64,000 nucleotides of DNA. Origin: Nitratireductor thuwali (GTDB lineage: Bacteria; Pseudomonadota; Alphaproteobacteria; Rhizobiales; Rhizobiaceae). Numbering within the stretch: the stretch's first letter is position 1; every line of letters starts with the position of its first letter. The notes beneath the pieces were generated by a model. It was not told the DNA's origin and did no database searches. It saw only the letters and a program-made list of their open reading frames with translations. The DNA is taken from NCBI RefSeq assembly GCF_036621415.1, contig NZ_CP030942.1, positions 228,501 through 292,500 of the forward strand, read 5' to 3'. The position numbers and the translations under genes are program-made. Shown here one piece after another: positions 8,580 to 16,897 of the stretch.

Positions 8580-9788
8580 CTACCCTGCCGTCGCCCGCGC
8601 CCGCGTGTCGGGCAGCAATATGGTCAAGAGCCCCAGCAGCGGCAGGAACGAGCAGGCTACAAAGACGAACCCGATGCCCTTCCAGTCGGCGATCACGCCC
8701 AGCACCGCCGCGGCGATGCCGGCCATCCCGAAGGCCAGGCCGAAGAAGATGCCGGCGACCATGCCGACCCGGCCGGGCACCAGCTCCTGCGCGAAGACGA
8801 CGATGGCCGGAAACGCCGATGCCATGACGACGCCGATCACGCCGGTCAGCACGACCGTCCAGGTCAGATCGGCATAGGGCAGCGCCAGCGTGAAGGGCAG
8901 GACGCCGAGGATGGAGAACCAGATCACCGTCTTGGCCCCGACCCGGTCGCCTATCGGCCCGCCGAGGATGGTGCCCAGCGCCGCGCCGCCGAGGAACACG
9001 AAAAGCAATATCTGCGAGGCCTGCACCGACACACCGAATTTGTGGATCACATAGAAGGTGTAGTAGCTCGTCAGGCTGGCCAGATAGATGTGCTTGGAAA
9101 AGGTCAGGATGGTGAGCACCGCGAGCGCGACGACCACTGTCCGCCGCGGCAGCATGGGGACCGCCGTGCCGGGCCGGCTGCCGTTGGCCGCGCAGTAGCG
9201 GCTGTACCAGTTGCCGACCCGCCAGAGCACCATCATGCCCACCAGCGCCGCCAGCGAGAACCAGGCAACGCTGTCCTGCCCCCGGGGAACCACGATGAAG
9301 GCGGCCAATAGCGGGCCGATGGCGGAACCGGCATTGCCGCCCACCTGGAAAAGCGATTGCGCCAGGCCATAGCGCCCGCCGGAGGCCAGCCGCGCCACCC
9401 GCGAAGACTCCGGATGGAACACGGCCGAGCCGAAGCCGATGAGCATGGCGCCCAGAAGAAGGAACGAATAGTCCCACGCATAGGCCAGGAACAGCAGGCC
9501 GGCCAGCGTCGAGCCCATGCCGACCGGCAGCGAATAGGGCATCGGCCGCTTATCCGTATACATGCCGATCAGCGGCTGCAGCAGCGACGCCGTCACCTGG
9601 AAGGCCATGGTCAGAAGGCCGATCTGCCAGAAATCGAGCCCGTAGCTGTCCTTCAGCATCGGATAGAGCGCCGACAGCAGCGACTGCATCACATCGTTGA
9701 GCAGATGGCAGAAGCTCACGGCGAGGATGATGCCGTAGGCCGTGGTCTCCCCGGAAGACCGGGCGCGGATGGCTGCCGTGTCGGCCAA
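8580..9788 (-). CDS. MFS transporter, fosmidomycin-resistance (Fsr) family
   Basis: A 402-residue hydrophobic protein with about 12 predicted membrane helices. The N-terminal stretch with FCHLLNDVMQSLLSALYP is characteristic of the Fsr branch of drug exporters. Start choice: TTG at 9788, preceded by AGGAGC at good spacing; no ATG occurs earlier in the frame. It is transcribed away from an AraC regulator (110 bp between starts), a common arrangement for this exporter. True substrate is unknown; Fsr homologues export fosmidomycin and other small molecules. Confidence 0.87.
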   Translation of the reverse strand: MADTAAIRARSSGETTAYGIILAVSFCHLLNDVMQSLLSALYPMLKDSYGLDFWQIGLLTMAFQVTASLLQPLIGMYTDKRPMPYSLPVGMGSTLAGLLFLAYAWDYSFLLLGAMLIGFGSAVFHPESSRVARLASGGRYGLAQSLFQVGGNAGSAIGPLLAAFIVVPRGQDSVAWFSLAALVGMMVLWRVGNWYSRYCAANGSRPGTAVPMLPRRTVVVALAVLTILTFSKHIYLASLTSYYTFYVIHKFGVSVQASQILLFVFLGGAALGTILGGPIGDRVGAKTVIWFSILGVLPFTLALPYADLTWTVVLTGVIGVVMASAFPAIVVFAQELVPGRVGMVAGIFFGLAFGMAGIAAAVLGVIADWKGIGFVFVACSFLPLLGLLTILLPDTRARATAG

Positions 9789-9898
9789 GATCGTGCTCCT
9801 GATAGTGATCCGATGCGGATCTGCGCCTGATCCTTACGCCCGTTGCGCGCGATCTTCTTTCGTGGTTTGGTCGAAAACTTTCGCAACTGGGCCATCCC

Positions 9899-10714
9899 GT
9901 GAACGACACATCCGCCATCCGCAGCCCGTCGACCGCCTCCCTTGAGGAGCACCACAAGCGGATTCTGGCCCGGCTGGAGGAGGTGGAAGGCGCGGTGCTG
10001 GCCGTCTCCACCGACTATCCGGACGGTCACCGAATACCGGTCCACCGGCACAGCCGCTCGCAATTGCTCTACGCCCTGTCGGGCGTCGTCATGGTGAGCA
10101 CCGGCAAGGGGCGCTGGATGGTGCCGCCCGAACATGCGATCTGGCTGCCGGCCGGCACCGACCATGCCGTCGAGATGCTGGGCGAGGTCGAGATGCGGTC
10201 GATCTATGTGCTGCCCGATGCGCTGCAGGGCCTGCCGGCGGATCTGCGGGTGGTGGCTATGACGGATCTGGTGCGCAGCCTGATCGTGGAGGCGGTGGCG
10301 CTGCCCCTGCCGCCGCGGCGCACGGCCAGGGCGGGGCTGATTCTGGACCTGCTCCTGCACGAGGTCACCGGCCTGCCGGAACGGCCGCTGGCGCTTCCCT
10401 TCCCGTCCGACCGCAGGCTTGCAGCGCTCTGCCGGCAGTTCCTCGCCGCGCCCTCGGCGCGGGCCACCATCGACGGCTGGGCCAGGGCCGCCGGCATGAG
10501 CCGCCGCAGCTTCACCCGCGCCTTCCGGCGGCAGACCGGGCTCGGCCTGTCCACCTGGCGCCAGCAGGCCTGCTTGTTCGCAGCCCTGCCCCGATTGGCC
10601 GACGGGGAAGCCGTCACCACCGTTGCCCTCGAGCTCGGCTATGAAAGCGTCGCCGCCTTCACCACCATGTTCAAGCGCATGCTGGGCAAGCCGCCGCGCG
10701 CCTGGCTGCGCTAG
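9899..10714 (+). CDS. AraC family transcriptional regulator
   Basis: The 271-residue protein has an N-terminal cupin sensor domain (PVHRHSRSQLLYALSG, with likely ligand-pocket histidines at about residues 50-52) and a C-terminal double-HTH AraC domain (about 180-271; GMSRRSFTRAFRRQTG and the family signature ending in a KPPRAWLR motif). The start is a GTG at 9899. It is divergent from the Fsr exporter and probably activates or represses it. Its stop codon lies at the very edge of the 57-bp palindrome that follows. Confidence 0.9.
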   Translation: MNDTSAIRSPSTASLEEHHKRILARLEEVEGAVLAVSTDYPDGHRIPVHRHSRSQLLYALSGVVMVSTGKGRWMVPPEHAIWLPAGTDHAVEMLGEVEMRSIYVLPDALQGLPADLRVVAMTDLVRSLIVEAVALPLPPRRTARAGLILDLLLHEVTGLPERPLALPFPSDRRLAALCRQFLAAPSARATIDGWARAAGMSRRSFTRAFRRQTGLGLSTWRQQACLFAALPRLADGEAVTTVALELGYESVAAFTTMFKRMLGKPPRAWLR

Positions 10715-10770
10715 GGTCAGGACCTATTAATATGACCACAATGGTCGGCCTGATTAATAGGTCCTGACCC
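10714..10770. repeat. 57-bp long palindrome with nested dyad
   Basis: The arms GGGTCAGGACCTATTAAT (10714-10731) and its exact reverse complement (10753-10770) form a perfect 18-bp stem. The 21-nt spacer contains a second dyad GACCA/TGGTC. It begins at the last base of the araC stop codon. It could act as a terminator-like hairpin or be a miniature mobile or REP-type element; no T-run follows. Confidence 0.75.
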
Positions 10771-10978
10771 TGGAGCGCCGTGCGTCTTCCAAGACGCGCA
10801 AAGGACGCTCTAAACCATTGAATCTAGGCATCGAGCTTCCCGAAAATCGATCCCGATTTTCGGGCCGATGCTGTAGCAATTCCAGGAAAAGGGAAGCCGG
10901 TTTTCCCTCCGCAATTGCGTGGAATCAAATAGCTGATCAGTCCGGCGTTTCTGCGACACGGTGAACTGATCTAAACGC
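10771..10978. repeat. Mosaic intergenic repeat, copy 1
   Basis: This stretch has three modules. The first (10771-10835) matches sequence at 12893 and 13316 (GGAGCGCC, then GGACGCTCT, then TTGAA and GCATCG). The second is a hairpin with CCCGAAAATCG (10839-10849) pairing to 10854-10864. The third (10873-10978) matches, in the opposite orientation and in part, the sequence at 22136-22250. No gene is seen from 10715 to 11003. Confidence 0.65.
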
Positions 10979-11003
10979 CGGCCGCCCGCGCCGCCTTGCA
11001 CCA

Positions 11004-12734
11004 TCAGCTTTCCGGGGCCGTCGTTTCAAGCCTGAGCAGCCCGCCTTCCACGCGCCGCCTGAGATGCGTGTCGATCTCGCCGCGATGCGGGCAGGCGTGG
11101 AACGAGCCGCCGCAAAGGCGATTGAGCCGGTCGAGATCGGCGAAGGCGGGGGAGCCCGTCAGGCCGGCCGCGCGCAAAAGGTGGGTGCCGAGAAAGGCAA
11201 TGTCGACGGTCGCCTGCGGCGACGGCGGCCGCGCGACGGTGCCGCCCAGCGTATAGAAGGTGCGGTAGGCGAGCGAGCGCGGACGGCCGAGCGCGCCATC
11301 GCCCTCCAACTCGTCGACGAACGGCTTGGTGGCGAAAACCTGGTGATCGCCGAACGCCATGAGCACGGAAGGCCTTTCCGACTGCTCGGCCAGCCGCCTT
11401 TCCGCGAACTCGGCATAATCGCGGTTCGCCACGAGCATACGTCGCAGATATTCGGCGATCTGCGGATCGTCGTGAAGCGGCTCGCCAGGCCCGTCCGGCC
11501 CCGGTTCGAGCGGCGCGTCATAGGGCGAATGGGCGAACATCGTCTGCACCAGCAGGAACAGCGGCCGCCCGTCCGCTTCCCGGTGTTCGGCAATGAAGCG
11601 CTCGGCCGCGTCGAAATAGAACCGGTCGCGCATATGGAAGCTCGGCGCTTCGATCGCGTCCATGTCCATCACGGTTTCAAAGCCGATCGACGAGAGGAAA
11701 GGCCCTTCATTGACGAAGGTGTAGTTCAGCGGAAGGATGGCGGCGGTGCGATAGCCGCAGCGGGCGAAGATTTCCGGCAGCGCACCGGAGACGCGGTTCT
11801 CCAGCGAAATGGTCAGGTAAGGGCTGCGCCAGCCGAAATCCGTGGCCGAAAGCCCGGTCATCAGCGAGAGATTGGTGATCCAGGTGCCGCCGCCGAAGGA
11901 TTCGACCTGCAGCGGACGCAGTTCGCCGGCGTTCTCGGCCATCTCCCCGGCCAGGGCCTTTCCGCCTTCGATCTGCGGAAAATAGGCCGGGCTGGTGTGG
12001 CTTTCCTCCAGCACGACATAGACATCCGGCTGCTTCCCGCCGCCGCATTCCACCGTGTCGTCGAAGGGCTCGGCAGGCGCGGCGCCGGCCAGCCGGCTTT
12101 CCAGCGCGCCGTCTCCGGCAAGATTGGCCAGATCGAGCAGCGAAACGAAGAAGGCCGTCGAATGGCGGCCCTGCAGGTAATAGAAATAGCGCTGCTCGGC
12201 ATAGGCCTCCGCCGGATAGGTCAGCGGAAGGCCCGCCGCCGCCACGACGAGCGGCGCAAGCCGCGCCGTCGCGGACACCGCCGCCGCCCGCTCCAACCTG
12301 AAAAGCAAGGCCAGCACCGCCAGCGCGACGCCGGCCAGGACAAGAACGGGTGCCACCAGACCGAGATAGGAGGAGAAGATGAAACGGTAGATATCCGGGT
12401 CGCCGGCGACCACCACCGCGTCGTAGAAATGAACCGAGAATCCCTTCATCTTGAACTTTATCGCCGAAGCCACCGATATCGTGCCGACGAGCGCCCAGGC
12501 GCAATAGACGGAAAAGGCAGGCCGCCGGGTCGCGGCGAAGAGGCAGGCCGCCGAGAACGCGACGATGAACACGGCAAAAGGAACGGTCTTTGCGTTGTTC
12601 TCCGCATTCCAGATAAAGGCCACGCCGAGGACGCTGAAGAGCGAGATGGCAAGCGGATGGACCGCCGCCCGCATGCAGATGGCGGCCGCCCGCGCGAACA
12701 GGGCCAGGCTGCGGATTGTGAGCGGCTTTGACAT
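11004..12734 (-). CDS. LTA-synthase/phosphoglycerol-transferase family membrane sulfatase-fold protein
   Basis: The 576-residue protein has five or so N-terminal membrane helices (residues about 20-190) and a C-terminal periplasmic alkaline-phosphatase/sulfatase fold. Visible motifs are PDVYVVLEES(H), where a metal ligand and nucleophile region is expected (about 240-250), GGGTWITNLSLMTGL with a likely catalytic Thr, a HSPYD motif and FGDHQ near residue 480. Such enzymes transfer phosphoglycerol or phosphoethanolamine to glycans, or cleave them, at the outer face of the inner membrane. I start it at the ATG at 12734; a TTG farther upstream would add 16 residues without a clear ribosome-binding site. 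The gene stands alone between mosaic repeats. Confidence 0.82.
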   Translation of the reverse strand: MSKPLTIRSLALFARAAAICMRAAVHPLAISLFSVLGVAFIWNAENNAKTVPFAVFIVAFSAACLFAATRRPAFSVYCAWALVGTISVASAIKFKMKGFSVHFYDAVVVAGDPDIYRFIFSSYLGLVAPVLVLAGVALAVLALLFRLERAAAVSATARLAPLVVAAAGLPLTYPAEAYAEQRYFYYLQGRHSTAFFVSLLDLANLAGDGALESRLAGAAPAEPFDDTVECGGGKQPDVYVVLEESHTSPAYFPQIEGGKALAGEMAENAGELRPLQVESFGGGTWITNLSLMTGLSATDFGWRSPYLTISLENRVSGALPEIFARCGYRTAAILPLNYTFVNEGPFLSSIGFETVMDMDAIEAPSFHMRDRFYFDAAERFIAEHREADGRPLFLLVQTMFAHSPYDAPLEPGPDGPGEPLHDDPQIAEYLRRMLVANRDYAEFAERRLAEQSERPSVLMAFGDHQVFATKPFVDELEGDGALGRPRSLAYRTFYTLGGTVARPPSPQATVDIAFLGTHLLRAAGLTGSPAFADLDRLNRLCGGSFHACPHRGEIDTHLRRRVEGGLLRLETTAPES

Positions 12735-12892
12735 TAGCCAGCTATTGGATATCGGGGCGGTTCCCGCAATCGGATAATCCAAAATGGGTTAACCGCCGGG
12801 CCGGCGGAAGGCGCTCGCGGGCATCATGCACGCGGCAGCGCCGCGGATGCACAGAACCATTTGGGCCACTGCGCGTTGTGTCAGGTTGGAGC

Positions 12893-12970
12893 GCCCGTTC
12901 GGACGCCACACAAGGACGCTCTGAAACTTTGAACCTGCGCATCGTTTCCCGATTGTCGGAAAGCACGATG
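12893..12970. repeat. Mosaic intergenic repeat, copy 2
   Basis: GGAGCGCC, a variable loop, GGACGCTCT, then TTTGAACCTGCGCATCG and a diverged CCCGATTGTCGG segment align with the copies at 10771 and 13316. It fills most of the gap between the membrane sulfatase gene and the small secreted protein and may supply promoter or mRNA-end structure. Confidence 0.55.
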
Positions 12971-12996
12971 CCGTGGGCAGAAGGAGGAATAGCATC

Positions 12997-13314
12997 ATGC
13001 GCACGATCTTGGGGCGAACGATCCTGCTGGCCGTCGTGGGTTTCGTTGCAGTGCCCGCTGCTGCAACGGCCCAGGAGGGCATCCCGGCGTGTCAGGATCA
13101 GCAGAATCTCGAGCAAGTTCTGGGCAGCAACGGAGAAATCATGCCCGAAGACTGCCGGGAAGCGACCATCAGCGTCCTGGAAACCGACGGCGACCGGCTT
13201 TGCCTCGTCGATCTGTCGGGTGAGAGCGAAGGCATTGTCGGAGAGATACGCGACGTCGCCGTTGAACAGCGCTGGTGGATGAGCTGCCAGGATATCGAGG
13301 AGGCCGTGCGCTAA
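12997..13314 (+). CDS. Small secreted protein of unknown function
   Basis: A 105-residue protein preceded by a strong ribosome-binding site (AAGGAGGA at 12981-12988) and starting at ATG 12997. Residues 1-25 form a signal peptide ending at an AAATA-Q type cleavage site. The mature part is short (about 80 residues), acidic and has four cysteines, which could form two disulfides in the periplasm. I recognise no family. It is bracketed on both sides by copies of the same intergenic repeat. Confidence 0.7.
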   Translation: MRTILGRTILLAVVGFVAVPAAATAQEGIPACQDQQNLEQVLGSNGEIMPEDCREATISVLETDGDRLCLVDLSGESEGIVGEIRDVAVEQRWWMSCQDIEEAVR

Positions 13315-13315
13315 A

Positions 13316-13420
13316 GCGCCGAGCGACCGAACGGCCGCATGATGGACGCTCCGACACTTTGATACTGCGCATCGCGCTTTCCGAGATCGGTTCCGATTCT
13401 CGGGCCCGAGCGAGCGACCG
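13316..13420. repeat. Mosaic intergenic repeat, copy 3
   Basis: AAGCGCC, GGACGCTC, ACTTTGATACTGCGCATCG and the pair TCCGAGATCGG/CCGATTCTCGGG match the copies at 10771 and 12893. No gene is seen between 13315 and 13549. Confidence 0.55.
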
Positions 13421-13549
13421 GTCCGTTCTGTCTCGACTGGGTGAGGGTGCGGCAAGGCATCGAGGTGGGCTTTCCTGGGGCCATGCCGCATTTGACGTCC
13501 TCCGCCCTATCCCGGAAATGCAGGTGGCGTTCGAGCAGAGCAGAAGGAG

Positions 13550-14581
13550 CTATCGGGGAATACCGTCGCTCTCTCCCGTTATGAGGCTCATCGGCCAGAT
13601 CCTGCGCACCGTGCCCAAGGGATATCGTTCTTGGAAACCAGGCATGGTGGCCAGCAATGCTTCTGCAAGGCCCTCGCCCAATGCGTGAAGATCGATGCGG
13701 AAGCATGTAAGCGGGGGCGAGAGGAACTTCGCCTGCGGGCTCTCGCGAAAGCCGATCACCGCTATGTCCCGGCCGGGCTCCAGCCCCGCATCCCGCAGGC
13801 CGCGGTAGAAGCCGATCGCCGTCGTCTCATTGACGAGCACGATCGCCGTTGGGCGCTCCTCCATCGCGACCACCTGCCTTGCCATCTGGTAGCCCCCTAT
13901 CTCGTTGGGCGGCGAACGCAGAACCAGTTCCGGCGGCAGGACCAGCCCGTGGCCCTCAAGCGCCGTTCTCGCGCTGTCGAGGAAAACAAAGCCGAGATTG
14001 GCATCGTCCGCTGGTGCGGAGACGGCGATCCGGCGATGTCCCTTGGCCACGAGCCGGTCGATGCCGGTGCGGGCGAGACCTTCGAAATCGAGATCGATCC
14101 AGGGATGGCCGGCATCGGTTTCGCTGCGTCCCAGTGCGATGAAGGGTATGCCGCGCTCCGCAAGGTAGGCGATACGCGAATCCTCGCGCCGCGTAGCTGA
14201 AATGATGAGTGCATCCGCAAAGCCGCGCGCAACCGTCCGGCGGAGATAGTCGTCCGGGTCCTCACGCGAAGAGCAGAGCAGCACGACGAGATCGAGGTTG
14301 TGGCGTGAGAACACGGCCTGCACGCCATCGAACACGCTCATGAAGAATGTGTCCCCGTCGCCGGTGATTTCAGAGCCCGTCTGCATCATGAAGCCGACGA
14401 CGCCGGTCGAGCCCCTGCGCAACGCGCGGCCTGCCTGATTGGGCGCATAGCCGAGCGCGCCCGCCGCCTCTAGCACGCGCCGGCGCGTCTCCTCGTTCAC
14501 GTCCGGACGCCCGTTGAGCGCACGCGAAACCGTGCCGATGGAGAGGTTGAGATGCTGGGCAACGCGCCTTATGCCGACCAT
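13550..14581 (-). CDS. LacI family transcriptional repressor
   Basis: This 343-residue protein has the LacI HTH plus hinge at residues 1-60 (VAQHLNLSIGTVSRALNGR, then a hinge with NQAGRALRRG) and a periplasmic-binding-protein-like sugar domain. It starts at ATG 14581, preceded by AGGGAAAG, and is divergent from the sugar ABC operon that begins at 14884. It probably represses that operon through the palindromes at 14752-14828 and may autoregulate through the dyad at 14602-14617. The inducer is presumably the imported sugar. Confidence 0.92.
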   Translation of the reverse strand: MVGIRRVAQHLNLSIGTVSRALNGRPDVNEETRRRVLEAAGALGYAPNQAGRALRRGSTGVVGFMMQTGSEITGDGDTFFMSVFDGVQAVFSRHNLDLVVLLCSSREDPDDYLRRTVARGFADALIISATRREDSRIAYLAERGIPFIALGRSETDAGHPWIDLDFEGLARTGIDRLVAKGHRRIAVSAPADDANLGFVFLDSARTALEGHGLVLPPELVLRSPPNEIGGYQMARQVVAMEERPTAIVLVNETTAIGFYRGLRDAGLEPGRDIAVIGFRESPQAKFLSPPLTCFRIDLHALGEGLAEALLATMPGFQERYPLGTVRRIWPMSLITGESDGIPR

Positions 14582-14601
14582 GTCTTTCCCTGTTGATCTT
14601 C

Positions 14602-14617
14602 GTTTCGCATGCGAAAC
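14602..14617. promoter_or_regulatory. Perfect 16-bp palindrome upstream of lacI-type gene
   Basis: GTTTCGCATGCGAAAC is an exact dyad whose near end is 20 bp before the regulator's start codon. Its core (CGCATGCG) differs from the AACGTT-core boxes across the gap, so it may bind a different regulator or be an autoregulatory site. Confidence 0.5.
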
Positions 14618-14751
14618 TGCAAGCTTTCGCCCAAGCGTCGCTGCCGACGCAGAGATGAAGCACCTCCCCCTCGCCCTTCGAGACCCGGTGCTCGGCGGCA
14701 CCGCATCGCGCCGGCTTAAGGCAGCAGTTGAGCGCTTGCATCAGCCTTCTT

Positions 14752-14828
14752 CGTAAACGTTTTCGATTCTCTCTTGACATGAATGAAGCGCCGATTCTAG
14801 TGTCGTAAACGTTTACGGAACGCGTTCC
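14752..14828 (+). promoter_or_regulatory. Promoter and LacI operators of the sugar ABC operon
   Basis: A TTGACA -35 (14774-14779) is followed after 16 bp by TCTAGT as a -10 (14796-14801). A near-palindrome CGTAAACGTTTTCG lies upstream (14752-14765). The perfect palindrome CGTAAACGTTTACG (14804-14817) covers the expected start of transcription and abuts a second perfect dyad GGAACGCGTTCC (14817-14828). AACG/CGTT-centred boxes are typical LacI-family operators. Two boxes 52 bp apart (centre to centre, five helical turns) could support looping. Confidence 0.72.
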
Positions 14829-14883
14829 GGCCGGATTGGGAGAGAGCAGGCCAGGCCGCAGTTTATCTCCGGGAGGAGCTTCC

Positions 14884-15918
14884 TTGACGAAGTCGAAAGC
14901 CGTTCTTGCGGGATGCGGAGCAATGGCCAAGGGCTGGTTGCGCGCCCTGCGACAGACGTCCGCACTGGCCGACCGCATCGAGGTCGTCGGACTGGTTGAC
15001 ATCGATGAGAACGTCGCCCGCGAGCGAGCCCGCGAGTTCGAGATTGCGCCGCTGATCGGCACCGACCTTGCGACTGTGCTGAAGGCCACAAAGGCCGATT
15101 TTCTGTTCGACGTGGTGCCGCCGTCAGCCCGCAAGGCGACCGTTCTGACAGGCCTTTCCCTCGGCTGCCACGTGCTGAGCGAAAAACCCATGGCGACCTC
15201 CATCGAGGATGCGCGCGAGCTGATCGCGGCGGCTGAAAGGGCGGCGCGTATACACGCCATCGTCCAGAACCGCCGCTTCATCTCGGGGGTGCGGCGCATC
15301 CGCGCCTTTCTTGAGAGCGGCGTGCTGGGCGAACTCACCGGCTTCCACTGCGACTTCTTCCTCGCGCCGCATTTCGGCGGCTTCCGGGAGCAGATGGAGC
15401 ATCCGCTGCTTCTGGACATGGCGATACACACCTTCGATGCGGCCCGCTTCATGGCGGACAAGGTGCCGCTCGCCGTCTATGCGCAGGAAGCCAATCCGAA
15501 GGGCTCCTGGTACGCCCACGGGGCGGCAGCCAACGCCATCTTCGAGTTCTCCGACGGCGTGATCTTCACCTATCGAGGCTCGTGGTGTGCCGAAGGCGCG
15601 CCGACCAGCTGGGAAGCGGCGTGGCGCTTCATCGGCACCCGCGGCTCGCTTCTCTGGGACGGTGCGGAGCGCTTCGAAGCGCGGGTCGTGGCGAGCGAGG
15701 GCAAGTTCCTCAACGACCTCAAGATCGTTTCGGTACCGGAAGAACCGGCAGCGGAGCTGACTCATGGCCACGCGAGCGTCATTGCCGAATTCCTCGCGGC
15801 GGTCAATGAAGGCCGCCGGCCCGAGACCGACGGCACGGACAACGTCAGGAGCCTCGCCATGGTGTTCGCAGCAATCGAGAGCGCTGCCGCACGCGCGCGG
15901 GTCGAAATCAGCCAATAG
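14884..15918 (+). CDS. Gfo/Idh/MocA family oxidoreductase
   Basis: A 344-residue NAD(P)-dependent sugar or inositol dehydrogenase-like protein. It has an N-terminal Rossmann motif AGCGAMAKG (about 7-15), the family signature EKPMA near residue 101, and the C-terminal alpha/beta substrate domain. The start is a TTG at 14884 with a strong GGAGGAG six bases upstream; no ATG fits as well. It is the first gene of the LacI-controlled sugar operon and probably oxidises or epimerises the imported sugar in concert with the TIM-barrel protein downstream. Confidence 0.88.
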   Translation: MTKSKAVLAGCGAMAKGWLRALRQTSALADRIEVVGLVDIDENVARERAREFEIAPLIGTDLATVLKATKADFLFDVVPPSARKATVLTGLSLGCHVLSEKPMATSIEDARELIAAAERAARIHAIVQNRRFISGVRRIRAFLESGVLGELTGFHCDFFLAPHFGGFREQMEHPLLLDMAIHTFDAARFMADKVPLAVYAQEANPKGSWYAHGAAANAIFEFSDGVIFTYRGSWCAEGAPTSWEAAWRFIGTRGSLLWDGAERFEARVVASEGKFLNDLKIVSVPEEPAAELTHGHASVIAEFLAAVNEGRRPETDGTDNVRSLAMVFAAIESAAARARVEISQ

Positions 15919-15929
15919 GAAGGAAGAAC

Positions 15930-16829
15930 GTGAGCGATCCAGCCAAGGCCATCCGCATAGGCACCATGATCAAGGCTACCGACGGCAAGGCGGCCGAGAA
16001 TATCGCGGCCATCGCCGATCTCGGCTTCGAGAGCTTGGAGCCCTTCTTCTGGCAGACCACTGGGGACCAGAACCTGGCGGAGCTTGGCAAGCGCTGCCGC
16101 GAGGCCATCGGCGATCGCGACATCACCATTTCCACCCTCGGCATGTTCGGCAATCCGCTGGAGGACCGGCCGCTCGACCGGGACACCCTCGAAGGCTGGA
16201 AGAAGTGCATCGACAACGCCCACCACTTCGGCGCCACCTGCGTGGCGGGCTTCACCGGCCGCGTCCGTGGCAAGCCGATCGAGGAAAGCCTGCCGCGCTA
16301 TCGCGAGATCTGGTCCGAGCTTGCCAGGCGCGCGGCCGACCGGGGCGTGAAGATCGCCTTCGAGAACTGCGCCATGGACGGCAACTGGCAGACGGGCGAC
16401 TGGAACATCGCCCACAATCCGGACGCCTGGGAACTGATCTTCAACGAGACGCCGGACGACAATATCGGGCTCGAATGGGAGCCCTGCCACCAGATGGTCT
16501 ATCTGATCGACCCGCTGCCGCAGATCCGCAAATGGGCAAGCAAGATCTTCCACGTGCACGGCAAGGACGCGACGATCCGATGGGACGTGATCCGCGAGCA
16601 CGGCATCTTCGGCAAGCACGCTCATGTCTTCATGCGCACGCCGGGCTTCGGCGACAGCAACTGGACCGACATCATCTCCGAACTCCGGCTCGCCGGCTGG
16701 AGCGGCTCCATCGACATCGAGGGCTGGCACGACCCGGTCTACCGCGATGCGCTGGAGATGACGGGGCAGGTGCGCGCACTCGAATATCTCAAGCAATGCC
16801 GCGGGGGCGAGTTCGTCGCCGCCGCATGA
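15930..16829 (+). CDS. Sugar phosphate isomerase/epimerase (xylose isomerase-like TIM barrel)
   Basis: The 299-residue protein belongs to the AP-endonuclease 2/xylose-isomerase-like superfamily. Likely metal ligands are the glutamate in IAFENC (about 145), the glutamate in LEWEPCHQ (about 183-186), a histidine in FHVHGKD (about 208-211) and a glutamate in IDIEGWHD (about 267). It starts with GTG at 15930 after AGGAAGGAAG, 11 bp past the oxidoreductase. It acts in the cytoplasm on the imported sugar or its keto form; the exact sugar is unknown. Confidence 0.85.
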   Translation: MSDPAKAIRIGTMIKATDGKAAENIAAIADLGFESLEPFFWQTTGDQNLAELGKRCREAIGDRDITISTLGMFGNPLEDRPLDRDTLEGWKKCIDNAHHFGATCVAGFTGRVRGKPIEESLPRYREIWSELARRAADRGVKIAFENCAMDGNWQTGDWNIAHNPDAWELIFNETPDDNIGLEWEPCHQMVYLIDPLPQIRKWASKIFHVHGKDATIRWDVIREHGIFGKHAHVFMRTPGFGDSNWTDIISELRLAGWSGSIDIEGWHDPVYRDALEMTGQVRALEYLKQCRGGEFVAAA

Positions 16830-16881
16830 GGACGGGCTGGGAGGAACGCCCGTCCGTTCGCAACGCAGGCTCAAGGCCTGC
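16830..16881 (+). promoter_or_regulatory. Two small hairpins before the binding-protein gene
   Basis: GGACGGGC (16830-16837) pairs with GCCCGTCC (16848-16855), and GCAGGC (16865-16870) pairs with GCCTGC (16876-16881), just upstream of the AGGAGGAG ribosome-binding site. They could form mRNA ends that stabilise the highly needed binding-protein message. Confidence 0.4.
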
Positions 16882-16897
16882 AAGAGGAGGAGAGAAG

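Noticed and set aside
11064..12731. A 555-codon plus-strand frame opposite the membrane sulfatase gene
   Set aside because: No hydrophobic or domain pattern, biased Arg/Gly/Gln composition, and the opposite strand encodes a protein with clear membrane segments and active-site motifs.
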